This document shows positions 7,284 through 15,174 of a stretch of 17,664 nucleotides of DNA, in pieces. Made by a program: the position numbers and the translations under genes. The stretch is from the NCBI GenBank assembly GCA_030066455.1, contig JASJBQ010000119.1:1-17664 (forward strand), given 5' to 3'. Under the pieces are notes generated by a model, which did not search any database, was not told the origin of the DNA, and worked only from the letters and a program-made list of their open reading frames with translations. Within the stretch, counting starts at the first letter, position 1; every line of letters starts with the position of its first letter. The DNA comes from Desulfobacterales bacterium. GTDB lineage: Bacteria > Desulfobacterota > Desulfobacteria > Desulfobacterales > UBA5852.

Positions 7284-9752
7284 ATGCGAAACGATCCGCC
7301 GCTCAATCGTATCATTCGTCTCCTGCTCCAGCCGAAAAACCTGCGCTGGATCATTCTGCTGGCCTGCGTGCTCGTCTTCTGCACGATCCTCTATCCCGGT
7401 TTGGCCGACACCAAGCTGAACTACCAGATCGGCGACGTGGCCCAGCGCAACTTCAAGGCGTCGAGGGATTTTCTGATCGAAGACCGCGTGGCCACCGAAA
7501 CGAATCGTGCCGATGCGGCGGCGGGCGTGCTGACCGTTTACGACCACGATGCCGAACTGGCCCGCCGCACGTCCACCATGATCGACCAGACCTTTGCCGA
7601 AATGCGCAACATTCTGGCCGAAGCCCATGAAGCGCTGGCACCGCCGTCGCTGAGGGAGGAATCCGCCCGGCTGGCCAACGCCGACGTCACCACGACACCG
7701 GCACCGGCCGTGAGCATCCCCCCCTCACCCCCCCCCGTCCCGCAGCCCACGATCGAGCAGATCATGGCGGATAAACGCCCGGGCTTCGAGGAGCGACTGG
7801 GCGCAAAGATGGACAGGGAAACCTATGGTTTTCTGATCGAATCCGGATTCGCGCCGGCCCTGGCCCAGCGCATGATCCACATCCTGACCGAAATTCTCAA
7901 AAGCGGGATCGTCACCAACAAGGATATTCTGCTCAAGGAAGGCGAACGCGGGATCGTGCTGCGCGAGGTGTCCAGCGACAAGGAACAGATCGTCCGCAAC
8001 CTGCGCCAGTTTTACGGCCTGGACGAGGCCCAGACCATGGTCAGGATCATCGGGCAGCCGATGCTCAAGGATTTGGGCTATGCCGACTATCAGCTGATCG
8101 TGGACATGGTTCAGGATCTGTTGCGCCCCAACGTTACCCTGAACCGCAATGAAACCAGCAAACGGCGTGAAGCGGCCATCGAAGCCGTCAAACCGGTTTT
8201 CCATAAAATCAAGGCCGGTGAAATGCTGCTGCGCGAGGGGGAGCGGGTCACCGCCGTCCATCTTCTGAAACTCCGGGCGCTGGAGGAGGAACGGCGCGGC
8301 CAGCGCATCGCCCTGAGCAGCCTGGGGGCCGCCCTGATTCTGATCGGCCTGATGGTGGCGGCCTATCGGGTCCACTATGCCCGAATGGCATGGAGCGATC
8401 AGGCTTCGATCCGCAACCTGATCTTTATCGCCGCGCTTTTCTGCACCTTCTTCATCGTGGCCGAACTGACAGCCTCGCTGGCGCGCCCGCTGGCCCAGAA
8501 CACACCGTTTGCCTTCAAGGCCAATTCCATCCATTACCTGGCTCCGATAGCCGCAGCCCCCATGCTGGCCTGCATCTTTTTAGGCCTCGAGGCGGCCATG
8601 GCCATCGCCGCCATCCTGGCGGTGGCGGCCGCGATCATTTTTCAGGGCTCACTGGCCGCCTTCGTATTCTTCTTCATCAACGGCAGCCTGGCGGCTTTTT
8701 GGATCCGCCACTGCCGTGAGCGCAAGGTCTTTCTCAAGGCCGGCATGCAGATCGGCCTGCTCAACGTGGCCCTGGTCACCGCCCTGGCCGTCTACTCCGG
8801 CCGTTTTTCAGTGGCGACCCTGGCGTGGGAGTGGGCCTTCGGCTTCTTCGGGGGCATCGGCGCCGGTATCGTGGCCTCCGGCCTGGTGCCCCTGGCCGAA
8901 ATCGTTTTCGGTTACAGCTCCGACATCAAAATGCTCGAACTCGCCAATCTCGACCAGCCCCTGATGCGTCAACTCATGATCGAAGCCCCCGGCACCTATC
9001 ATCATTCGGTCATCGTAGGCAGCCTGGTGGAAGCGGCCGCTTCGGAAATCGGGGCCAATCCGCTGCTGGCCAAAGTCTGCGGCTACTACCACGACATTGG
9101 CAAAATCAACAAACCGGACTACTTCATCGAAAACCAGTCCGGCGGTCGCAACCGGCATGACCGCCTGGCCCCTTCCATGTCGGCCCTGATATTGATCGCG
9201 CACATCAAAGACGGCATTGAACTGGCCCAGCGCCACAAACTGGGGCCGGTCATCACGGACACGATTCGACAGCATCACGGCACCAGCCTGATCCGCTATT
9301 TCTATGAAAGGGCCCGGCAGAGAAGGGGCGAAGCCGCCGTCAACATGGCGGATTTCCGCTATCCCGGCCCCAAACCGCAGACACGCGAGGCCGGACTGGT
9401 GATGCTGGCGGATGCGGTCGAGGCGGCCTCCCGGACCCTGGACAACCCCACCCCGTCCCGGATCCAGGGCCTTGTCCAGAAGCTGATCAACAGCATTTTT
9501 TCGGACGGCCAGCTGGACAATTGCGAACTCACCCTGCGGGATCTTCACAAGATCGCCAAATCCTTCAACACCATTTTGAACGGTATTCATCATCACCGCA
9601 TCGAATACCCCGAAACCAACGGCCGGGCCGTTGACAGAGGCAGTTACCGCGATGGCAGTCCTGATCAGCAATCAACAAGACAAACGAATGATATCCGAGA
9701 AGAAGACGCAGAAGACGGCCCAGGCCATCTTAGACGCCTTGGCATCTCCTGA
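7284..9752 (+). CDS. 7TM receptor with intracellular HD phosphohydrolase (PgpH-like)
   Basis: The 822-residue protein has an N-terminal membrane anchor (about 20-40), an extracytoplasmic 7TMR-HDED domain (about 45-340) and about seven membrane helices between 343 and 545. A cytoplasmic HD domain follows at about 555-775. HD metal ligands are visible: TYHHS (571-575), YHDIGK (602-607), QHHGTS (663-668) and Asp710 in MLADAVEA. In Firmicutes the family member PgpH hydrolyses cyclic di-AMP, so a cyclic-dinucleotide phosphodiesterase is likely, though the nucleotide here is inferred. Residues 134-157 form a proline-rich insert in the extracytoplasmic domain. The natural family end is near HHRIEYPE (769-776); the last ~46 residues are low-complexity and polar, and most of that tail lies within ybeY, giving a 101-bp out-of-frame overlap. 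Confidence 0.92.
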   Translation: MRNDPPLNRIIRLLLQPKNLRWIILLACVLVFCTILYPGLADTKLNYQIGDVAQRNFKASRDFLIEDRVATETNRADAAAGVLTVYDHDAELARRTSTMIDQTFAEMRNILAEAHEALAPPSLREESARLANADVTTTPAPAVSIPPSPPPVPQPTIEQIMADKRPGFEERLGAKMDRETYGFLIESGFAPALAQRMIHILTEILKSGIVTNKDILLKEGERGIVLREVSSDKEQIVRNLRQFYGLDEAQTMVRIIGQPMLKDLGYADYQLIVDMVQDLLRPNVTLNRNETSKRREAAIEAVKPVFHKIKAGEMLLREGERVTAVHLLKLRALEEERRGQRIALSSLGAALILIGLMVAAYRVHYARMAWSDQASIRNLIFIAALFCTFFIVAELTASLARPLAQNTPFAFKANSIHYLAPIAAAPMLACIFLGLEAAMAIAAILAVAAAIIFQGSLAAFVFFFINGSLAAFWIRHCRERKVFLKAGMQIGLLNVALVTALAVYSGRFSVATLAWEWAFGFFGGIGAGIVASGLVPLAEIVFGYSSDIKMLELANLDQPLMRQLMIEAPGTYHHSVIVGSLVEAAASEIGANPLLAKVCGYYHDIGKINKPDYFIENQSGGRNRHDRLAPSMSALILIAHIKDGIELAQRHKLGPVITDTIRQHHGTSLIRYFYERARQRRGEAAVNMADFRYPGPKPQTREAGLVMLADAVEAASRTLDNPTPSRIQGLVQKLINSIFSDGQLDNCELTLRDLHKIAKSFNTILNGIHHHRIEYPETNGRAVDRGSYRDGSPDQQSTRQTNDIREEDAEDGPGHLRRLGIS

Positions 9753-10089
9753 AGCCGAGCTCTCCCTGCTGGTCGTCGACGACGACGGCATCGCCCCCAT
9801 GAATCAGCAATACCTCGGACGCCAGGGACCCACCAACGTGATCGCTTTCCCCATGCAGGAGGGCGATTTCGCCGCCATGAACCCGCACCTGCTGGGCGAT
9901 GTGGTCATCTCCGTGGAGACCTGTCAGCGCGAAGCCGAGGCTGCCGGCATCGGCTTCGACCGGCGTTTCGCCGAGCTGCTGATCCACGGGATCCTCCATC
10001 TTTTCGGCTATGATCACGAAACATCGTCCGACGAAGCCGAGCGCATGTTCCGCAAGACGGATGACCTGCTTGCACAGCTCGATGTCTGA
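9652..10089 (+). CDS. ybeY: rRNA maturation RNase YbeY
   Basis: This 145-residue metalloprotein acts in 16S rRNA 3'-end maturation and ribosome quality control. The signature HGILHLFGYDH at 112-122 supplies the three zinc-binding histidines (112, 116, 122). TNVIAFPM (61-68) corresponds to the family TDVLSFPM segment. The ATG at 9652 gives the usual family N-terminus MAVLISNQQ; it has GAGG twelve bases upstream, rather far. Earlier starts at 9631 would add non-family residues. The first third of the gene overlaps the 3' end of the 7TM-HD gene in another frame, which suggests coupled translation. pdxJ-like starts 43 bp downstream. Confidence 0.93.
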   Translation: MAVLISNQQDKRMISEKKTQKTAQAILDALASPEAELSLLVVDDDGIAPMNQQYLGRQGPTNVIAFPMQEGDFAAMNPHLLGDVVISVETCQREAEAAGIGFDRRFAELLIHGILHLFGYDHETSSDEAERMFRKTDDLLAQLDV

Positions 10090-10132
10090 GCGGAACCTTG
10101 GACCGTAAATCCGGTTGCAGATAGGAAACCCC

Positions 10133-10852
10133 ATGCCCGATCTCATCGTCAACATCGACCACGCCGCCGCCTTCCGCAACCTGACACCCGGCCGCCAGCC
10201 GGACCCGGTCAGCGTCGCCGTGCTGGCGGAGGTGGCCGGGGCCGTGGGCATCTCCGCCCGGTTTACCGAAGATCGCCGCCAGATTGGCGACCGCGACATC
10301 CGCGTGCTGCGTGAAACCGTCCAGGGTCGTTTCAGTCTGGGGGTGGCGCCCACCCCCGAGATGATGGGGCTGGTCCTCGATGTCAAGCCGGACGAGGTCG
10401 TGCTCATTCCGGACCGCCCCGAGGAGGCCTCGTCCGAGGGCGGCCTGGACCTGATCCTGGACCGGTCCGAAATCACCGATACGATCACCACGATCCGCGA
10501 CAGCGGCATCCCCGTTTTTCTCTTTGTCGATCCCGATCCCGAACACGTCAAAGCTGCCCACCGCCTCAATGCCGACGGTGTCCAGATCAACGCCGGCATC
10601 TATGCCGGACACGCCTCCCCGGCCACCCGCGAACGCCTGTTGGCCCGGATCGTGGACGCCGCCAAGGTGGCCGCCCGCCTGAGGCTGAGGGTCCTGGCCG
10701 GTCGCCGCCTGGACTACCAAACCTGTCGGCCGCTGGGCGCACTGGAAGAAATCGAGGCCTGCATCGTCGGCCACAGTCTCATGGCCCGCGCCCTGATGAC
10801 CGGCATCGAAACGGCCGTGCGTGAGATGGTCATCGCCCTTGATCGGGGCTGA
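10133..10852 (+). CDS. PdxJ (pyridoxine 5'-phosphate synthase) homologue with altered active site
   Basis: The 239-residue protein aligns to E. coli PdxJ, as I recall that sequence, without gaps and with a constant -2 offset at every checked position. Scaffold features are kept: VNIDH (6-10), PDPV (23-26), EDRR (46-49), GDRD (52-55), EGGLD (102-106), FVDPDPE (131-137) and a phosphate-site-like VGH (212-214). Key catalytic positions differ: His45 is Arg43, Arg47 is Thr45, His52 is Gln50, Glu72 is Gly70, Glu153 is Gln151, His193-Gly194 is Arg191-Arg192 and Arg20 is Thr18. Canonical PNP synthesis is therefore unlikely. The ATG at 10133 has AGGAAA nearby and matches the family start. The gene lies six bases before tsaE. 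It could be a repurposed phosphate-ligand binder or an enzyme on another substrate. Confidence 0.85.
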   Translation: MPDLIVNIDHAAAFRNLTPGRQPDPVSVAVLAEVAGAVGISARFTEDRRQIGDRDIRVLRETVQGRFSLGVAPTPEMMGLVLDVKPDEVVLIPDRPEEASSEGGLDLILDRSEITDTITTIRDSGIPVFLFVDPDPEHVKAAHRLNADGVQINAGIYAGHASPATRERLLARIVDAAKVAARLRLRVLAGRRLDYQTCRPLGALEEIEACIVGHSLMARALMTGIETAVREMVIALDRG

Positions 10853-10858
10853 CGGCCG

Positions 10859-11350
10859 ATGCAGCCCGAACCGTCCCTGCAACTCACCATCGATTCGGAC
10901 TCGCCGGATGCCACCCGACGAATCGGCGCCCGCATCGGCAGGCGGGCGACACCGGGACTGGTGCTGGCCATCGAGGGGGATCTGGGCAGCGGCAAAACCT
11001 GTTTCGTCCAGGGTCTGGCGCGCGGCCTCGGCGTGCCGGCGGAGGTTTACGTCACGAGCCCGTCCTACACCCTGGTCAATTCCTACGAGGGTCGGCTTCC
11101 GCTGCACCACGTCGATCTGTATCGGCTTGCCGGATGCGATCTGGAGGACATCGGCCTTTATGACCTGATGGTGCCGCCGGCGGTCACGGCCATCGAGTGG
11201 CCCGAGCGCATGGCCGAAGACCGTCCCGCGCAAATCCTGACCGTCCGCCTGCAGGTCGTCGACGACGACCGCCGCCGTCTGATCCTGACCGGATGTGGAC
11301 TTGAGGGGGTTAATTTGATAAGGGCACTGGACAAAACTGACGGGGAGTGA
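10859..11350 (+). CDS. tsaE: tRNA t6A biosynthesis ATPase TsaE
   Basis: This 163-residue P-loop protein matches TsaE (YjeE), the ATPase that works with TsaB and TsaD to make N6-threonylcarbamoyladenosine at position 37 of ANN-decoding tRNAs. Walker A is GDLGSGKT at 40-47. TSPSYTLVN (66-74) corresponds to the family SPTFTLVN segment, HVDLYRL is at 84-90, and AIEWPER at 111-117 ends with the family glutamate. The C-terminal tail of about 20 residues after LTGCGLE is variable and probably unstructured. The ATG follows the pdxJ-like stop by six bases. The stop codon overlaps the region just before lysC, consistent with one transcript. Confidence 0.93.
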   Translation: MQPEPSLQLTIDSDSPDATRRIGARIGRRATPGLVLAIEGDLGSGKTCFVQGLARGLGVPAEVYVTSPSYTLVNSYEGRLPLHHVDLYRLAGCDLEDIGLYDLMVPPAVTAIEWPERMAEDRPAQILTVRLQVVDDDRRRLILTGCGLEGVNLIRALDKTDGE

Positions 11351-11352
11351 GT

Positions 11353-12573
<1,221 letters not shown>

Positions 12574-12578
12574 CCCCT

Positions 12579-12677
12579 GTGCCCCTGCCGTCTTTCCGTC
12601 CGGATCAGCTGGCCGTCATCCTGGTGATCGCCGCCGTTGTCGCCGTCGTCACCCTGGTCCGCATGATCTCCTTTTGA
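12579..12677 (+). CDS. Candidate 32-residue single-pass membrane peptide
   Basis: A GTG at 12579, five bases after the lysC stop, opens a 32-codon frame ending in TGA followed at once by TAA. The peptide has a polar start (PLPSFRPDQ), then about 18 hydrophobic residues (LAVILVIAAVVAVVTLV), then RMISF. That is the layout of a one-helix membrane protein with a positive C-terminal flank. GAAGG lies twelve bases upstream, inside the end of lysC. Family is not recognised. GC-rich sequence gives Ala/Val-rich frames by chance, so evidence is limited to position, hydrophobic profile and double stop. Confidence 0.35.
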   Translation: MPLPSFRPDQLAVILVIAAVVAVVTLVRMISF

Positions 12678-12748
12678 TAAGGTGGTCCCCAGGCGCACAG
12701 GCGGGTGCCGACCGCATCCCTGCCATCGCATTCAAGCGCCTGTCCTTA
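12678..12748 (+). other. Foldable intergenic element after lysC
   Basis: The 71 bases can fold into nested stems: TAAGG with CCTTA, then CAGGCGC (12690-12696) with GCGCCTG (12736-12742). Inside these, GGCGGG (12700-12705) pairs with CCTGCC (12719-12724) with one G-T wobble, capped by TGC/GCA around CGACC. No T-run follows, so it is not a simple intrinsic terminator. It sits between the rightward lysC transcript and the convergent pyrF end. It could be a 3'-end structure, a small RNA or chance pairing in GC-rich DNA. It is not tRNA-like. Confidence 0.35.
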
Positions 12749-12790
12749 AAACGCCACACCTGCTGTATATGGGTCCGGTAGCGTTGGCAC

Positions 12791-13531
12791 TTAGTCCGGC
12801 ATCGATGCCATTCCTTCGAGCGCGGCCCCGATCTCATCGGCCACGCGCCGGGCGGCATCGGCCGGGCGGGCGGCATCCCGGATGGGCCGCCCGATCACCA
12901 GATAATCGGCACCCCGGCGGACGGCGTCGGCCGGCGTCACCACGCGTTTCTGGTCCTGGTGACCGACGCCATCCCAGACAGGGCGGATGCCGGGCGTCAC
13001 GGCCAAAAAATCGCCCCCCCACCGGGCTTTGATCAAACCCGCCTCATGCGCCGAGCAGACCACGCCGGCACATCCGGACGCCTGAGCCATGGCCGCCCGC
13101 TGCAGCACCAGCCGCTCGAGACCGTTGCGGTCGTCATCCATCAGCCCCGCCCGGCGCAGGTCTTCAGCGGCAACACTGGTGAGCACGGTGACCCCCAGCA
13201 CGCGGGTCCGCCCGCCGCCCGCAACGGCCGCGGCCAGCATGCGGGGCGACTCCCCGCAGTGCACGGTGGCCAGGTCCACATCCAGGGCCGCCACCCCGGC
13301 CATGGCCCGCTCGATGGTCACGGGAATGTCGTGCAGCTTCAAATCCAGAAAAATGGGCGCCCCGCAGGTGGATTGAATCCAGCGGATCAAATCGGGCCCC
13401 TGGCGGATAAAAAGTTCCAGTCCGATCTTGAACATGCCCACGTGCCCGGCCAGGGCGGCCACCAGGGTCTCAGCCTCCTCGCGGGATGCCACGTCCAAGG
13501 GAAAAATGATGTAGTCCGCAGGGTTTCGCAT
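12791..13531 (-). CDS. pyrF: Orotidine 5'-phosphate decarboxylase
   Basis: The 246-residue protein catalyses the last step of UMP synthesis. Asp13 (PLDVAS), Lys35 (MFKIGLELF) and the signature FLDLKLHDIP (61-70), which supplies Asp63, Lys65 and Asp68, form the conserved charged active site. TVLTS (115-119), VTPGIRP (178-184) and VIGRPI (212-217) complete the family pattern. The ATG at 13531 has GGGAG eight bases upstream and gives the normal N-terminus. An in-frame GTG at 13594 would add 21 proline/alanine-rich residues outside the family. It is transcribed alone, convergent with the lysC cluster and divergent from selA. Confidence 0.95.
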   Translation of the reverse strand: MRNPADYIIFPLDVASREEAETLVAALAGHVGMFKIGLELFIRQGPDLIRWIQSTCGAPIFLDLKLHDIPVTIERAMAGVAALDVDLATVHCGESPRMLAAAVAGGGRTRVLGVTVLTSVAAEDLRRAGLMDDDRNGLERLVLQRAAMAQASGCAGVVCSAHEAGLIKARWGGDFLAVTPGIRPVWDGVGHQDQKRVVTPADAVRRGADYLVIGRPIRDAARPADAARRVADEIGAALEGMASMPD

Positions 13532-13636
13532 CGCATCTGCTCCCGGGGCTGGCTGCCGGATAGGGGGACGCGGCGCATCCAAGGCAGCAGACACAAGGAT
13601 CGAAACACCGTCGACCGCTGCGCCCCATGCCGCGGG

Positions 13637-13677
13637 AAGCGCTCGTCAATAATTTGCGATTGAACTACTTAGCGCTT
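13637..13677. repeat. Inverted repeat between pyrF and selA
   Basis: AAGCGCT (13637-13643) and AGCGCTT (13671-13677) are perfect inverted copies with a 27-base spacer. The centres are 34 bases apart, close to three helical turns. The pair sits in the middle of the 212-bp divergent region between the pyrF and selA starts. This spacing suits a regulator bound at two half-sites or a looped site. It is too far apart for a convincing hairpin. Confidence 0.35.
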
Positions 13678-13696
13678 AAATGATAGGAAGTAAAGT

Positions 13697-13726
13697 TTGA
13701 TAAATAACGTCAACCATTTGTATGGA
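13697..13726 (+). promoter_or_regulatory. Candidate promoter for selA
   Basis: TTGATA and TATGGA are separated by 18 bases. Transcription would start about 11 bases before the selA ATG at 13744, leaving little room for a leader. That agrees with the poor Shine-Dalgarno there (GGAAG about 15 bases upstream). The box pair is imperfect and was chosen by eye. Confidence 0.3.
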
Positions 13727-13743
13727 AGACTGCATCCAAAACG

Positions 13744-15174
13744 ATGTCTGCCCGTGATACCGATAAATCCGCGATGCTGCGCCGCCTGCCCGGCGTCGAT
13801 CGCGTCCTTGCCGTTCTCGAACCGGACCCGGACGTCCGCGGCATCCCGCGTTCACTTCTGGTGAAGGCGGTGCGTGAAACCCTAGACGGCTTGCGCGCCC
13901 GCATCCTGAAAGACTCTCCGGAGCCGGACGCGGAATATCTGGACGCGTCCGCGGTGGCCCTGCGCGCTGCCGGCCTGGCCCGTGAGGCCATGCAGCCCAA
14001 CCTACGCAACGCCGTCAACGCCACCGGGATCGTCGTACATACCAATCTGGGGCGCTCGCCTCTGGCCGCGGCGGCCATGGATCAGCTGCAGGCGATCGCC
14101 GGCGGCTACTCCAACCTCGAATTCAACCTGGCCACCGGGAAGCGGGGTTCGCGTTACAGCGCCGTGGAAGCGCTGCTCTGTGAAATCACCGGTGCCGAAG
14201 CCGGGCTGGTGGTCAACAACAATGCGGCCGCCGTCCTTATCGTTCTGGACACCCTGGCCCGGGAGCGCGAAGTCATCGTCTCCCGCGGGGAGCTCGTAGA
14301 AATCGGCGGCTCATTCCGGGTGCCGGACATCATGACCAAAAGCGGAGCCCGGCTGCGGGAAGTGGGCACCACCAACCGGACTCACCAACACGACTACGAA
14401 AATGCCATCAACGCGCACACCGCGCTTCTGCTGAAAGTCCACCAGAGCAATTTCACCATCAGCGGTTTTACCACGGCCGTCAGCCTGACCGAACTCGTGG
14501 CGATCGGCCGCCGCCACCAGATTCCCGTGGTGGAAGACCTGGGCAGCGGCACCTTCATCGACTTCAGCCGCTACGGCCTTTTTCCGGAACCCACCGTGCA
14601 GTCATCGGTGGCCGCCGGCACCGACATCGTCACCTTCAGCGGCGACAAGCTGCTCGGAGGACCTCAAGCGGGCGTCCTGGTCGGGCGCCGTGAATGGATC
14701 GACCGCATCAAGGCCAACCCGCTCAACCGGGCCATGCGCATCGACAAGATGACCCTCACCGCCTTTGAAAGCACGCTGCGGCTCTACCGCGACCCTGCAC
14801 GGGCGGTGGCTGAAATCCCGACCCTGCGCATGCTGACCGAACCGCCGGCGGCCACCGCCGCCCGCGCCGAGCGTCTGGCGGCCCGTCTTGAAGCCCTGGC
14901 CCCGGGACAGCTGACGATCCGATCCGCGGCCGCCGTGGCCCGCGCCGGCGGGGGCTCACTGCCCCTGCTGGAAATCCCCAGCCACTGTCTTAAGATTCAG
15001 CGGGAGGGCCTGAGTGCGCAGGCTGTCGAACGCTTCATGCGGCGGGAGCTGCCGCCCATTATCGGACGCATCGAGAACGACTTTTTCATTCTGGATTTGA
15101 AAACCGTCCAGGAGGACGAATTGACCGCCGTTGAAACCGCTTTCCGCCATCTGCTGGAGAAGGAGCCGCAATGA
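13744..15174 (+). CDS. selA: L-seryl-tRNA(Sec) selenium transferase
   Basis: The 476-residue PLP enzyme converts seryl-tRNA(Sec) to selenocysteinyl-tRNA(Sec) with selenophosphate. The N-terminal tRNA-binding part contains LPGVDRVLA (15-23) and IPRSLLVKAVRE (34-45). The central region has NATGIVVHTNLGRSPL (92-107), and the PLP lysine is Lys302 in FSGDKLLGGPQAG (298-310). Length and motif order match bacterial SelA (E. coli 463). Its presence means the organism probably makes selenoproteins, such as formate dehydrogenases or hydrogenases; none is in the window, and neither selB, selD nor a tRNA(Sec) gene is visible. Its 3' end overlaps the following TPR gene by four bases (ATGA), indicating translational coupling. 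Confidence 0.95.
   Translation: MSARDTDKSAMLRRLPGVDRVLAVLEPDPDVRGIPRSLLVKAVRETLDGLRARILKDSPEPDAEYLDASAVALRAAGLAREAMQPNLRNAVNATGIVVHTNLGRSPLAAAAMDQLQAIAGGYSNLEFNLATGKRGSRYSAVEALLCEITGAEAGLVVNNNAAAVLIVLDTLAREREVIVSRGELVEIGGSFRVPDIMTKSGARLREVGTTNRTHQHDYENAINAHTALLLKVHQSNFTISGFTTAVSLTELVAIGRRHQIPVVEDLGSGTFIDFSRYGLFPEPTVQSSVAAGTDIVTFSGDKLLGGPQAGVLVGRREWIDRIKANPLNRAMRIDKMTLTAFESTLRLYRDPARAVAEIPTLRMLTEPPAATAARAERLAARLEALAPGQLTIRSAAAVARAGGGSLPLLEIPSHCLKIQREGLSAQAVERFMRRELPPIIGRIENDFFILDLKTVQEDELTAVETAFRHLLEKEPQ

Noticed and set aside
9905..11233. Open frame of 442 codons antisense to ybeY, pdxJ-like and tsaE
   Set aside because: It spans three clearly recognised genes on the other strand and has no recognisable domain.
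12675..12680. In-frame UGA as possible selenocysteine codon, considered because selA is nearby
   Set aside because: The UGA after the micro-ORF is followed at once by UAA. I saw no other gene in the window with a family that continues past its UGA stop.
12678..12790. Possible tRNA, including tRNA(Sec), next to the selenium locus
   Set aside because: I tried both strands. There is no acceptor stem, T-loop consensus or anticodon arm with TCA; the fold is a nested stem, not a cloverleaf.
13532..13594. N-terminal extension of PyrF from a GTG at 13594
   Set aside because: The extra 21 residues are Pro/Ala-rich and outside the family. The ATG at 13531 has a good Shine-Dalgarno.
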